From Psychrobacillus mangrovi (GTDB lineage: Bacteria > Bacillota > Bacilli > Bacillales_A > Planococcaceae): a stretch of 64,000 nt of DNA. Below, piece after piece: positions 26,130 through 35,219 of the stretch. Position numbers and translations under genes: made by a program. Location of the stretch: the NCBI RefSeq assembly GCF_037104765.1, contig NZ_JBAWSY010000006.1, forward strand, positions 1 to 64,000. Direction: 5' to 3'. A model generated the notes under the pieces. The model was not told the origin of the DNA and did no database searches. It saw nothing but the letters and a program-made list of their open reading frames with translations. How positions within the stretch are numbered: position 1 is the first letter of the stretch; each line of letters starts with the position of its first letter.

Positions 26130-26520
26130 AAAGGCTCTCTTTCACATTCTCAGCAAATAACGTTGCTTCTGTTGATTGAATGGCGTCTTGGATTGTATAT
26201 CCTTCAAACACTTCTCTTAACTCAAGTCCACGTACTGTAACTTGACCTTTCTGTAATAATTTTATTGACCACCCCTTTCCCTGTTAGAGGTAATGAACAT
26301 TCCATTTTAATTTTTGGTGAACCATCTTTTGAGACATGATCCATTATGATAATAATTTTTTTGGCACCATGAACTAAATCCATTGCACCTCCCATGCACT
26401 TAATCATTTTTCCTGGAATCATCCAATTGGCTAAATCACCTTGTTCAGATACTTCCATACCATCTAATATGGCAACATCAATATGCCCACCGCGAATCAT
26501 CGCGATTGATTCCGAACTTT
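26130..26520 (-). pseudogene. 3-oxoacid CoA-transferase subunit B, truncated and frameshifted
   Basis: The minus strand encodes SIAMIRGGHIDVAILDGMEV, then GDLANWMIPGKMIKCMGGAMDL and HVSKDGSPKIKMECSLPLTG, clear CoA-transferase B (ScoB/AtoA) sequence. Around 26255 the frame shifts, and the C-terminal part (VRGLELREVFEGYTIQDAI) continues in another frame up to about 26130. The N-terminal third, with the catalytic Glu region, is missing beyond 26520. The enzyme activates acetoacetate in ketone-body/PHB breakdown. Confidence 0.85.
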
Positions 26521-27147
26521 AAAAAAATGGGAAACCAGGTATTGTTGTCTACTATATAAAACTAGTATTTTTAGAAAATATTGTTTTAAAGCGCTTTCAA
26601 TAGTATTAAAACAGAATATTTTAACAATTGCAATATTATGTGTCAGAACTGTGACGAAGAATAGGTTTAAATATTCCGAGAAATCGGAATTTATTACTAG
26701 AATAGATTTGAAAAATAAGTAAAAATGAAAATAAAAAAATCCGATATTTTGGATTTTTGTCCAAGTTATCGGAAATTAGGTCATAAGTTGTGTTTTTTAT
26801 TTTTCATAGGGGGTTGAACGCTATTGGGTAAATTGAAAAGTTATTATATTCACAAAAATAAACCTTACGAATTAAAATGTAAAAAATAGACCGTGACTCT
26901 ATCACTACCAAAGAAGAAAAATAGTAGTTAAATAGATAATAATAAATATGGAGTTTCATTAAGTACTATTCATTAATAAAATCACCATCACCTTTAATGA
27001 GTGGCCTGCTAATTTGATAGTAAAAGTTGCTATTTAAAACGCTGGAAACTAAAGAATGTTGGCAATTGGTTAAAGGGGGTTGAAAAATCTATAAGACATA
27101 TGTAAGCACCAGTTATTAAATATCAATCTAATCACTTTGTCTTCCTC
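26521..27147. other. Gene-free AT-rich stretch with two inverted TCCGA repeats
   Basis: There is no credible reading frame. Two inverted repeats stand out: ATTCCGA-GAAA-TCGGAAT at 26673-26690, and TCCGAT...ATCGGA at 26740-26773. They may be leftover activator sites of the decayed operon. No convincing sigma-54 (-24/-12) promoter was found on the minus strand. Confidence 0.45.
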
Positions 27148-27748
27148 TTAAACCGGGCGCACGGTAATTTCATTCACATTTACATAACTTGGTTGTGTTA
27201 CAGCATATATTACTGCCCTTGCACTATCCTTTGTTTCTAACTTTTTACGTTCGATATTCCATGAATTTTCAGTACTTGAAGACGTGTCCACCATACCAGG
27301 AGAGATATTGGTTACACGGACACCAGTATTCGCCAACTCTTTTTCAAATCCCATGGAAATAGCACGAACCGCAAATTTCGTTACACTATAGACAATACTT
27401 ACTTTCGTTAATTCTAACCCAGAAACAGATGCGATGTTAATAATATGACGACTTGATCGCTCCAGCATGGATGGCATTACAGAATGAATACCAAAAAGCA
27501 TTAGTTTTTATTTGTCAATTATTTGTTCCCATTCTTCTACTTTACCTGAAAGGACTGGGGATGTTAGCATTTGCCCAGCATTATTCACCAAAATATCAAC
27601 GTGATTGAATGCTTCTTCGGCTTGTCTCACTAATTCCTCAACGTCATGCTTATTCGTTATATCTGTTTGAATAGCAAGTACCTTGCATCCCTGTATTTTA
27701 TATAATGATCAAAGTTCAAAAACTACACTATACCCTGCAAGCTTGTGT
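27148..27748 (-). pseudogene. Short-chain dehydrogenase pseudogene
   Basis: On the minus strand the translation runs KLAGYSVVFEL, stop, then GCKVLAIQTDITNKHDVEEL, HVDILVNNAGQMLTSPVL, EEWEQIID, a stop (TAA near 27509), then MLFGIHSVMPSMLERSS and YSVTKFAVRAISMGFEKEL to the end. These are successive SDR blocks (NNAG, the Y-x3-K as YSVTK) in one frame but broken by two stops and missing the N-terminal Rossmann motif. It is a decayed oxidoreductase of the classical SDR type. Confidence 0.85.
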
Positions 27749-27755
27749 TTAACGT

Positions 27756-27980
27756 TTAAAAATAAGATAGATGACCGTCAGAATTACCTGCCAATCCTTC
27801 GTTAAAATCAAGCCATTTTTCTTTTTCTCGCTCTACTGCTCGATTTTGCCATTCAAACCATACATTAGAACACTCACTACAATGACTTTCCACACCACTA
27901 TTTTTGTTCAGATCTCTTCGTGTAAATAAGGACTTTTTGCGGCAGTTGTAGCAATAAATTAATTTATCATCTAGTATCAT
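27756..27980 (-). CDS. Small four-cysteine zinc-ribbon-like protein
   Basis: This protein of about 74 residues has two CxxC knuckles (YCYNC and CSEC) spaced like a zinc ribbon, then a charged segment with Trp residues. The longest frame opens at 28004, but GGAGGGAAAATAATA places the start at the ATG at 27980. The function is unknown; a role as a metal-binding or nucleic-acid-binding protein is only a guess from the Cys pattern. Confidence 0.65.
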   Translation of the reverse strand: MILDDKLIYCYNCRKKSLFTRRDLNKNSGVESHCSECSNVWFEWQNRAVEREKEKWLDFNEGLAGNSDGHLSYF

Positions 27981-28221
27981 TATTATTTTCCCTCCAATAT
28001 ACACTATTTATTGTCTATTATTTGGCAGCTTATACTTTAACCAGATAATTTTATAAATAAATAGACTGTTAATAATTATTAGAGGTAAAATCTTAACTTT
28101 TATCTTTTGATTCTTTACACAATAATCACAGAATCCCTTTATTACTATTTCAGTATTGTTATTGAAGGTCAATTAGGTACAAAAAAATGATGTAATTTAA
28201 ATGTTTAAACGAGAAAAAAAT

Positions 28222-28250
28222 AAAAGTACCCCTCTTTTGGCGGTACTTTT
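28222..28250. terminator. Intrinsic terminator
   Basis: The stem AAAAGTACC/GGTACTTTT with an 11-base loop has A and T flanks, in a 460-base stretch without a gene (28006-28466). Confidence 0.65.
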
Positions 28251-28466
28251 TGTTATACATTTTTACTGACATTTAAAGTTTTGTTGTATTCGTGTTCAAC
28301 TAAAGCATCCGATAGCTGATGAACTCGTAGTTGTGCTTTGTATTAAACAGTAGTGATTTTAACCTATCAAATTATTAATTGGTTATCTTAGATTGAATCA
28401 AAAAAATACACTAATCATTACAAGTTCCCTCTCTCAAACATGCAGGAAACTACAACGAGTGTATTT

Positions 28467-28505
28467 TCAGTAACTTGATTTATTTTTGTTCACTTTAGAA
28501 TTCAT
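28467..28505 (-). CDS. Possible 12-residue peptide with a strong Shine-Dalgarno
   Basis: GGAGGACTTCTCT precedes ATG at 28505; the frame encodes MNSKVNKNKSSY and stops. Downstream on the minus strand, AAAATACACT and AGTGTATTTTTTT can pair as a terminator-like structure. It may be a small peptide, a leader, or the stump of a lost gene. Confidence 0.3.
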   Translation of the reverse strand: MNSKVNKNKSSY

Positions 28506-28650
28506 AGAGAAGTCCTCCTGTTTGATGATGAGTCAATGACAGTTGACACTCAGCATCATACTAGAGGGCTCTCTTTCAAGACCCCGAACATCTCCAAACA
28601 GGAATGCTGCCCTTGGATAATTGAAGATTATTCGCGATATGAGGTTAATT

Positions 28651-29355
28651 TTAACATCTAACATACTTGCGTTTAAAACCAAGCTTTCCTTGATCGAATT
28701 TTTGAATACTCTCGTAAGCATTTAGGAAACTGTTTTTTTTCTTGTCTCGTTTAACTTCTACTGTACCTATTGCCTTTGCGGTCTCTACTGCCTTTTCGTG
28801 TAGCGGCAAATATGAAATACCGACGGTGTATAGAAAATTATTCATAGCGGATTTCGTTCGTTCTGGCGAATCGTGGATCGTATTTTTCACAATATCAAGC
28901 ATATTGGAAATCTTGCTTACTGAAAATTCAACGTCTAGTCGATTCCCTAAAAGCCAACAGTAGCAACTCCAGCCCGCTGACATTCTCAGCTCTTCACCGC
29001 TTGCAATCCATTTATCAGCAACTTCTTGTGCAATATCTGACTCTGATAAAGTTACGGCAACTACAAAATCGGATAGCATATAAAAATACGCCGTATCCAT
29101 CCAACGATCATAATCCGACTCAGTCATGGCTTTTGGGTCTGCAATAATGCCTGCAAAATACATTGCATCGTAGTTCCCTGTGGCATAAAGCTCTTCAGCT
29201 AAACGCTGATTTATTTTTATTTTCTTTGCGATCGGTTTCATAGCGCCCGTAGCCACGCCAAAGAGCGGCTCATGAGCACCATTGGATATGTATATTTTTT
29301 TAGTTCGTTCCTTACCAAGGGCTTCAAGCTCCTGTATAACCATTTCTAAATTCAT
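28651..29355 (-). CDS. DNA alkylation repair protein (AlkD-like HEAT-repeat)
   Basis: This 234-residue protein is helical throughout and matches the DNA alkylation repair enzyme family: the N-terminal LEALGKERTKKIYISNGAHEPLFGV, then AEELYATGNYDAMYFAGIIADP and MNNFLYTVGISYLPLHEKAVE. AlkD-type proteins excise N3/N7-alkylated purines using HEAT-like repeats. This variant is the shorter, divergent branch common in Firmicutes, and its activity is not certain. The ATG is preceded by GAAGGAAG at good spacing. It is a single gene. Confidence 0.85.
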   Translation of the reverse strand: MNLEMVIQELEALGKERTKKIYISNGAHEPLFGVATGAMKPIAKKIKINQRLAEELYATGNYDAMYFAGIIADPKAMTESDYDRWMDTAYFYMLSDFVVAVTLSESDIAQEVADKWIASGEELRMSAGWSCYCWLLGNRLDVEFSVSKISNMLDIVKNTIHDSPERTKSAMNNFLYTVGISYLPLHEKAVETAKAIGTVEVKRDKKKNSFLNAYESIQKFDQGKLGFKRKYVRC

Positions 29356-29723
29356 CGTTTAGCACTTCCTTCTTTTGGAGTTTTTCCCCTAATATTTTAC
29401 CCATTAAGTACATCATAATTATCATATAACAAACTACCATTATTTTGTTGCAAAAATTATGTTTATATATGTCTTTTATACCTCAAGAAGCATAGCCATC
29501 TGCTTCTTCCTAGTATTGGAACTTAGAACCTTTTGCTTCATTGTATCAATATTGACTCGCTGTTCTAATCTGTTCTTTTAGTATTGAAAAAAGTGGGAAA
29601 TGAGGTATAACCTTTATTCAAAAACATTAGTTACACCATACTTCTATATGAAAATACATGTAAATATTGTGCGGGGTATGATATGGTAAATTATCGACAA
29701 CTAATGATTAGAAGGTGAAGACC
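29356..29723. other. Intergenic region between divergent genes
   Basis: 368 bases with no gene. A TATGATATGGTAAAT stretch about 40 bases before the next start could include a -10 element for the nucleoid-associated protein gene. Nothing else is clear. Confidence 0.35.
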
Positions 29724-30728
29724 ATGCTTGAAGTAAGTGAAAGTAAATTAGCACAGTATGTCGTTCATTATGTAAGCGATACACTTGTTTTGGGAGAAGA
29801 GGCATACTCTCAGCCGGAGGTCTTGCTAGAAGCAGCCCTTACACAATTAGCGTTTAACAAAATCGATTTGGAGCAGCAATACGAATTTTTTCACGAAACA
29901 GATATTGGATTAAATGAAGTGTATACATATGTGAAATCTATTTTCGATCAGGAGAATAGTTTCTTTGAACAGTCGAAGAATATCGCCTCACACTTACATA
30001 GTGCATCTCAACATCCTAATATTAAGAGTGGAGAATTGTTTATTGGATTATTCGAAAATTGTCTTTGGCATACAGATGTTAAAAAGGCTATTGCCATTGT
30101 AAAGATTGACGAAAAAGAAATATTTTTAGATGTGAAAAACGAGCAAAACAAAATGATTGTGAATGGCATCGACGGTATTAATGTTAAGAAACTTAATAAT
30201 ATGGCCGTAATCGTGGATATGGGGCCAGATGAAGCACCTGCTGTCTTTATAAAAACAAAAAAGAAAGAAGATGTTGTCTACTGGCAAGAACGCTTTTTAA
30301 AAGTTAAGGTAGCGGATGAACACTATCATAAAACGAACTTAGCGTTAACAGAATGTAAGAAATATATATTAAAAGAAGAGAGTTTTACGAATACTGAGAA
30401 ATTGGGATTTTTAAACAAAACGCTTGATTATTTTAGAAGTGAAGAAGAATTCCAGGTAAATGACTTTATTGAAACTGTATTTGAAAAGGCAGATCCTGTA
30501 CAAAAAGATATCATTGTAAATTCGGTAAAGCCATATGAAACAGTAATTTCCGAAAGTGCGATTGAAAAAGTGGAAAAAACTTATAAACGTAAAATTAAAC
30601 TCGATTCCAATATTGAAATTCAAGTAAACGTTCGTAATATTGAACAAGTAGATGAACTAATTGAAGTTGGCTATGATGAATCAACAAATCGAAAGTTTTA
30701 TAAAATCTACTTCCAAGAAGAGGTATAA
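29724..30728 (+). CDS. Nucleoid-associated protein, NdpA/YejK (NA37) family
   Basis: This protein of about 334 residues has the NdpA layout: an N-terminal HYVSDTLVLGEE, the central SGELFIGLFENCLWHTDVKKAIAIVKI, and C-terminal IQVNVRNIEQVDELIEVGYDE. The family associates with the nucleoid in E. coli and is widespread in Firmicutes, often near mobile DNA; its function is not well defined. The ATG at 29724 has AGAAGGTG upstream, so the earlier GTG at 29715 is not used. It is a single gene with its own terminator. Confidence 0.87.
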   Translation: MLEVSESKLAQYVVHYVSDTLVLGEEAYSQPEVLLEAALTQLAFNKIDLEQQYEFFHETDIGLNEVYTYVKSIFDQENSFFEQSKNIASHLHSASQHPNIKSGELFIGLFENCLWHTDVKKAIAIVKIDEKEIFLDVKNEQNKMIVNGIDGINVKKLNNMAVIVDMGPDEAPAVFIKTKKKEDVVYWQERFLKVKVADEHYHKTNLALTECKKYILKEESFTNTEKLGFLNKTLDYFRSEEEFQVNDFIETVFEKADPVQKDIIVNSVKPYETVISESAIEKVEKTYKRKIKLDSNIEIQVNVRNIEQVDELIEVGYDESTNRKFYKIYFQEEV

Positions 30729-30740
30729 TTATAGGTAGTA

Positions 30741-30778
30741 TTTTAAGGTCAGCCAGATATTTCTGACTGACCTTAAAA
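30741..30778. terminator. Terminator after the NdpA-like gene
   Basis: TTTTAAGGTCAG pairs with CTGACCTTAAAA; the loop region contains a second small stem AGA/TCT. It separates two convergent genes. Confidence 0.85.
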
Positions 30779-30784
30779 TGCCTT

Positions 30785-30991
30785 TTATTTTTTACACTCA
30801 AATGAATATTCACTTGTGAGACTATTATGGATTTCTAATATGACTTTTCCACCAATTTCATGGCAACGAATACTAGCTAAATTTATTTCTTTAGTATTGA
30901 AATAACTAATAGCAATCGTTGTAAAAATGACTCCAAACAAAGCGATAACTAAAATCGACAAAACCCCTATAAAATGTTTATTTTTATACAC
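30785..30991 (-). CDS. Small single-span membrane protein of unknown function
   Basis: This 68-residue protein has a short positively charged N-terminus, one hydrophobic helix (VLSILVIALFGVIFTTIAI) and a polar tail with two Cys (IRCHEIGGK and FECKK), which could form a disulfide outside. The start is GTG at 30991; GGGGG lies rather far upstream, so the start is uncertain. There is no recognised family. Confidence 0.55.
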   Translation of the reverse strand: MYKNKHFIGVLSILVIALFGVIFTTIAISYFNTKEINLASIRCHEIGGKVILEIHNSLTSEYSFECKK

Positions 30992-31112
30992 AGTAATTTT
31001 CTGAACCCCCTTATTTAGATTGAACTAAATTGCCGATTACCCTAATACGTTTGAATCGAAAAGAAGTTCCACTACTGATTGATAGAATCTCCCACTTTAA
31101 TTTAATAATAAA

Positions 31113-31730
31113 TTAATCAAAAATTGTTTCTTTTATGGGGTTCCTTAAAAATTCAAAAAGAGATATTATTTGAGTTTCTGTATTCCTATTAGTGGAGAGC
31201 TCCGGTAAATTATCTTCTCCAAAAAATCCTATATTACTAGTTTCGATGCCTAGTGTTGGTTTGCCACCAATGATTTCACACAAGATAAATATTTTATAAT
31301 AATGATATGGTTCAGGAGGATGGGGATGTTTATTTTTATCTAATAATGCAATTAATTTAATGGGGACTACTTCATATCCAGATTCCTCTTGAATTTCTTT
31401 GACAACATTTTCTGAAGGAGACAGCCCTATATCACAAAACCCACCTGGCAAAGCCCATTTATCATCAAATTTTTCTCTTACCATTAAAAGCCGATCTTCT
31501 TTAAAAACAACACCACGGACATCGACTTTTGGGGTTTGATAACCAGTTTCATTCGCAAACAAATCCCTTATCTTATTCATTTCAACTTCAGTGTATACTG
31601 CCATAATTTCTACACTTATTTTCCGAAGTTCTTCATAACGTTCGATATCATAAATATCTTTCGAGAAGGCTAGTCCAGCCTGAGATAATGCTTGAATTCT
31701 TTTTACCCATTCCAACCATTGATTACTCAT
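31113..31730 (-). CDS. NUDIX hydrolase with N-terminal NUDIX-associated domain
   Basis: This protein of about 205 residues has an N-terminal helical NUDIX_N-type domain (WLEWVKRIQALSQAGLAFSKDIYDIERYEELRKI) and then a NUDIX fold with the box GGFCDIGLSPSENVVKEIQEESGYE. The box keeps E-x2-E-E but has K-E in place of the usual R-E. Such enzymes cleave nucleoside diphosphates linked to other groups; the substrate is unknown. The ATG at 31730 overlaps the stop codon of a truncated HAD frame as TAATG, and GTAGGTG lies upstream. Confidence 0.87.
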   Translation of the reverse strand: MSNQWLEWVKRIQALSQAGLAFSKDIYDIERYEELRKISVEIMAVYTEVEMNKIRDLFANETGYQTPKVDVRGVVFKEDRLLMVREKFDDKWALPGGFCDIGLSPSENVVKEIQEESGYEVVPIKLIALLDKNKHPHPPEPYHYYKIFILCEIIGGKPTLGIETSNIGFFGEDNLPELSTNRNTETQIISLFEFLRNPIKETIFD

Positions 31731-31858
31731 TAGACACCTACTTTTAAGCAATCTAGTCTACTTTTTAAAAATTTATTAAATACATTTTGAAACGCATATA
31801 AACAAATTGGTTGAGTATTTGCCAAAGTACTATCAAAATCAAATATAACAGCTTTCAT
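31730..31858 (-). pseudogene. Truncated HAD-superfamily hydrolase (N-terminal 42 codons)
   Basis: With a good GGAG site upstream, the frame encodes MKAVIFDFDSTLANTQPICL and about 22 more residues before stopping. MKAVIFDFDSTL is motif I of HAD phosphatases of the phosphoglycolate-phosphatase type. The remaining 170 or so residues are missing. The stop overlaps the NUDIX ATG, so the stump may still serve as a translational leader for NUDIX. Confidence 0.75.
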
Positions 31859-32159
31859 AAATTAACTCCTTTATAGTAAACTTCCATATAATTAATACGA
31901 TAAATATATCGGAATGTTCCTACTTCACCAATTTTTGCGTACAAAGATGTGACTATCCTCTTAAATCTATAACTAGCAATAAATGGATTGGTCCCCTTTA
32001 TTAGAAGAAAGACTTTTTCTTCTACATGATAATATCTTCATAATACTCAAAAAGATAACTATTTTATTAATATAGGACACATTGTTCAATCTCTTTTTAT
32101 CTACCATCATAGTTTATAAATGAGGCTAGATTTTAAATGCCAGAAGGGAGGGATTGAAT

Positions 32160-32516
32160 ATGTGTTCTGAATGTAGAAGATTAAGAGAATCAGAAAATGA
32201 AAGAGACCGTGACCGTGATAGAGATCGTGACAGAGATTGCAACAAAGACCGCAACAGAGATCGCGACAGAGATCGTGACAGAGATCGTGACAGAGATCGC
32301 TGTAGAGGTTGCGCTTGTGACCAATTAAGACGATTAAGAATACAGACCGAGGTTGATGTTTTCTTAAAAGGTGGTCAAATTTTAGAAGATGTTGTTTTTA
32401 TTAGCTTCGATCGGGATACTTGTTGTGCAATCTTTAGTGATCCAACTACTGAAAGAGGCTCAACACTTATCGTAGACTGCCAAGACATTGTAGCGATTCG
32501 AATAGAAAGAAACTAA
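32160..32516 (+). CDS. Arg-Asp repeat protein with a Cys-containing C-terminal domain
   Basis: This 119-residue protein opens with MCSECRRLRE, followed by about 16 Arg-Asp dipeptides (residues 17-46) coded by 12-base repeat units related to AGATCGTGACAG. It then has CRGCACDQ and a compact domain (EVDVFLKGGQILEDVVFISF to IVAIRIERN). Cysteines occur at both ends of the repeat. The RD tract resembles low-complexity hydrophilic proteins of spore coats or exosporium in bacilli, but I cannot name a family. GAAGGGAGG precedes the ATG at 32160. Confidence 0.75.
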   Translation: MCSECRRLRESENERDRDRDRDRDRDCNKDRNRDRDRDRDRDRDRDRCRGCACDQLRRLRIQTEVDVFLKGGQILEDVVFISFDRDTCCAIFSDPTTERGSTLIVDCQDIVAIRIERN

Positions 32517-32655
32517 GGTATAAGGGATCTCTTCCGTAAAGAAAGAGGTCCCTTCTGCTTTACTCTTACTTTTGATTCTAAAATATTACTTATATTTATA
32601 TATATTTAACTATGATACTGTGATATTCTAATACAGGTGAAAGGAGGAATATATT

Positions 32656-32877
32656 ATGTCAGAAAACACTAATTCAGAAAAGAATTTTGTGGCAGCTTTA
32701 CTGCTTTGTTTCTTTTTAGGTTCATTAGGTGTTCACAGGTTTTATGCTGGTAAAGTAGGAACAGGAATTTTAATGTTGATTACACTAGGTGGCCTAGGAA
32801 TTTGGACAATAATTGATTTTATTATAATTGCTGTTGGGAAATTTACAGATAGTAATGGGAAATTAATTAAAGCCTAA
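32656..32877 (+). CDS. TM2-domain membrane protein
   Basis: This 73-residue protein has two helices with the TM2 signature: KNFVAALLLCFFLGSLGVHRFYAGKVGTGILMLITLGGLGIWTIIDFI. Known features are the G-x-H-R-F-Y turn between helices and the C-terminal G-x-W-x-x-D. The function in bacteria is unknown. AAAGGAGG lies at good spacing before the ATG. It is a single gene. The 385 bases that follow (32878-33262) hold only a terminator at their end. Confidence 0.9.
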   Translation: MSENTNSEKNFVAALLLCFFLGSLGVHRFYAGKVGTGILMLITLGGLGIWTIIDFIIIAVGKFTDSNGKLIKA

Positions 32878-33214
32878 TAATAGAAATTCGCCGTACATAT
32901 CTCTACTTCCCTCAAGATAGTTTTAAACCTAAATAGTCACTACATCTAACTTGAAATCATTATAATATATATTACTAAAGTGAATGATGTCCTAAGACGA
33001 CCAACATAGCAAAATACAATGGTCAATGATTACGCCCTTAGGTATATAAGAATTGAAGTTTAAACTTAATATGGGACGTAGAGATAATTTTTGGCATTAT
33101 CAGTCCCGCGGTGAGTGTCATTAATATTATTAATTTACATATCAGTATTTTTCAGAGAATCACCCTCCCTGGAAAAACGTTCTTATAAATCATTGATAAA
33201 AACATACCCTAACA

Positions 33215-33258
33215 AAAAACACCTTGAAATGGCGATTTAACCATCTCAAGGTGTTTTA
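33215..33258. terminator. Bidirectional terminator downstream of the MFS gene
   Basis: AAAACACCTTGA pairs with TCAAGGTGTTTT with A/T flanks on both sides. Confidence 0.8.
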
Positions 33259-33262
33259 TTAA

Positions 33263-34514
33263 TTATGAAGTTAGATCAGAAGACTCTGTAATAACTACAG
33301 GCTCACCTGCTTTTATTAAAACTTTGTCTTTTCCTAATAATAGGCTAAGTATTAACATTAGCACTCCCGTACCTAATAGAATCCATTCAACTCTCACAAT
33401 ATCAGCCATTGGTCCGAATATGAGCATTCCTATTGGCATCATTGAAGTAGCAATCATCCCAAATACCCCCAAATATTCTACCCAAGTAATCACCCTCGAC
33501 TCGCTCTTGAATTAGTACCGTCGTCGGTGTATTGAATATTGGCATTGAGACCCCGAATATCGCCATGAAGAGTAAATACGCCCAAAATATTGGCATAATC
33601 CCAAGCGCAATCGTACAAATTCCCATTATAATACTGGCAAGTGTCATCGTATGCACCTTGTTGGCAAAGCCTCCCCATGAAGCAATAATACCTCCCCCTG
33701 CCATCATTCCAACCGAAAAGGCAATTTCAATTGCAGTTAATCGCCATACGTCATCACCAAAGCTTCGAGTCACTTGTAAAGGAGTTAAAAATGCGGCTGG
33801 CGCCATCAAAACAAAAAACAACGCGAAAAACAAAAAGAACTTTTTCAAAAAAGCATGGTTGTTAATATATGTTAAACCTGCTTTAAAATCATTAAGATAG
33901 CTTGTCGTTTGTGCCTCGGATGCCTTTGCATGTACCTTTATTTTTAAGAATACGAGTAAAGTTACAATCGCTATAGCTGCAGTTACCACATCTATAAAGA
34001 AAATGATTTCTAATGTAGCCATCGTAAGCAATGCCGCACTGACCATAGGAGACACAAACATAATTATCGCTTGTATACTACCGTTAGTTCCGCTTACCTT
34101 TGTAAGTTTATCCTCTGGAACAATTTGCGGCAAAATAGCCCCTACTGCTGGACCTTGAATACCTGTTCCTATCGCTCTAATCGCTGACATAGCAAACAAC
34201 AGCCAAATAGCATCATATCCCATTAAGAAGACAATTGCCATTATGAGAGTTGCAGTAGCAATAAGTCCATCCGATAAGATAATGAGCACCTTTCGGTTGT
34301 ATCGATCTGCCCACACTCCAGCAAAAGGCGATAAAATAAATGTAGGGATGAATCCACATATTATAAACAGTGTCATCATCATTCCTGATTGTGTAGTGAG
34401 TGTTATATGCCACATGATCGCATATTGAACCAGTGAGGAACCAAAAAGTGATATCGTCTGGCTGCTTAAAAATATAATAATATTCTTTTTCCAATTTTCA
34501 TATTCCGTATTCAT
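33263..34514 (-). pseudogene. MFS efflux transporter, frameshifted near the C-terminus
   Basis: A 12-helix major facilitator of the MefA/MFS_3 type: residues begin NIIIFLSSQTISLFGSSLVQ and include the loop motif GVWADRYNRKVLII. The frame is intact to the GDYLGRIFG motif, then breaks at a CCCCC run (33466-33470, GGGGG on the coding strand). The last two helices and tail (GVFGMIATSMMPIGMLIFGP to the end) continue in another frame. Removing one G restores the reading frame GRIFGVFGMIATSM. AGAAGGT before the ATG at 34514 sets the start. Real mutation, phase variation or a sequencing slip cannot be told apart here. Confidence 0.87.
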
Positions 34515-34616
34515 TTTCTTCACGACCTTCTATATATATTTCCTGCTCTGAAAAGTAAATGGTTAAGGTCTTATATCTCGAATCGAAAAATTAAAACATT
34601 ACTATTTTTAGACAAC

Positions 34617-34648
34617 AAAAAAGAGGGTAGATACACCCCCTCTTTTTT
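34617..34648. terminator. Intrinsic terminator
   Basis: AAAAAGAGGG pairs with CCCTCTTTTTT around a short loop, in the 410-base gene-free stretch upstream of the MFS gene. Confidence 0.8.
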
Positions 34649-34876
34649 GTTAAACGTAAAATAAAGTTTTCCTAAAAGACAGACTAATCCCATTTACTCT
34701 ACTCTTAGGCAGAGTCCTTGACCATATTCAATTAACGGTTCAAAGTTTGGATTCTTAGTCTCATTGATGCTGTCAAAAGGAAAACCTCCATTTCTTAAAG
34801 TGACTTTCATTTTACCATAGCTTTTTTTACTATACAATAAATCCTATTTTGTACCGAATTCGTTTTACTTTAATAC

Positions 34877-34916
34877 GTAAAAAGAACTACACCTTCTCTT
34901 CGGTACAGTTCTTTTA
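34877..34916 (-). terminator. Terminator of sspH copy 1
   Basis: AAAAGAACT pairs with AGTTCTTTT, with GTA/TAC extending the stem, just after the sspH stop. Confidence 0.75.
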
Positions 34917-34924
34917 TGATTTTC

Positions 34925-35104
34925 TTATTGTTCAACTAAGCTAGTAACTGAAACACTTTCCTTGTTATTTGGATCATTAATAAAGTGAATGGTCGCCAAA
35001 TCCTTGTCTCGATCTACATGTTCAATATAAACCCTTTCTCCATTAAATGTAACATTAGACATACTTTTCGAAAATGCTATTTCTTGTGCTCGTTCTGCAT
35101 TCAT
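34925..35104 (-). CDS. sspH: H-type small acid-soluble spore protein, copy 1
   Basis: This 59-residue protein follows the SspH pattern: MNAERAQEIAFSKSMSNVTF, NGERVYIEHVD, and an acidic SVTSLVEQ ending. SspH is a minor SASP made in the forespore. AAGGAGGTG before the ATG at 35104 sets the start. A paralogue of similar length lies at 41344-41523. It is expected to be transcribed by a forespore sigma factor; no promoter was assigned. Confidence 0.88.
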   Translation of the reverse strand: MNAERAQEIAFSKSMSNVTFNGERVYIEHVDRDKDLATIHFINDPNNKESVSVTSLVEQ

Positions 35105-35219
35105 GGATTTCACCTCCTTAATTTCTACAAATCCTATTGTTCCTCCATTGATGGGGTTAATACCGATAATTACGGTTATATTATGTAAAGTAATGAGTAA
35201 AATTTAGGAGAGATAGTTA

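Noticed and set aside
26521..26640. Sigma-54 promoter for the decayed CoA-transferase operon
   Set aside because: No TGGCAC-N5-TTGC match was seen on the minus strand; the 5' part of the operon is deleted.
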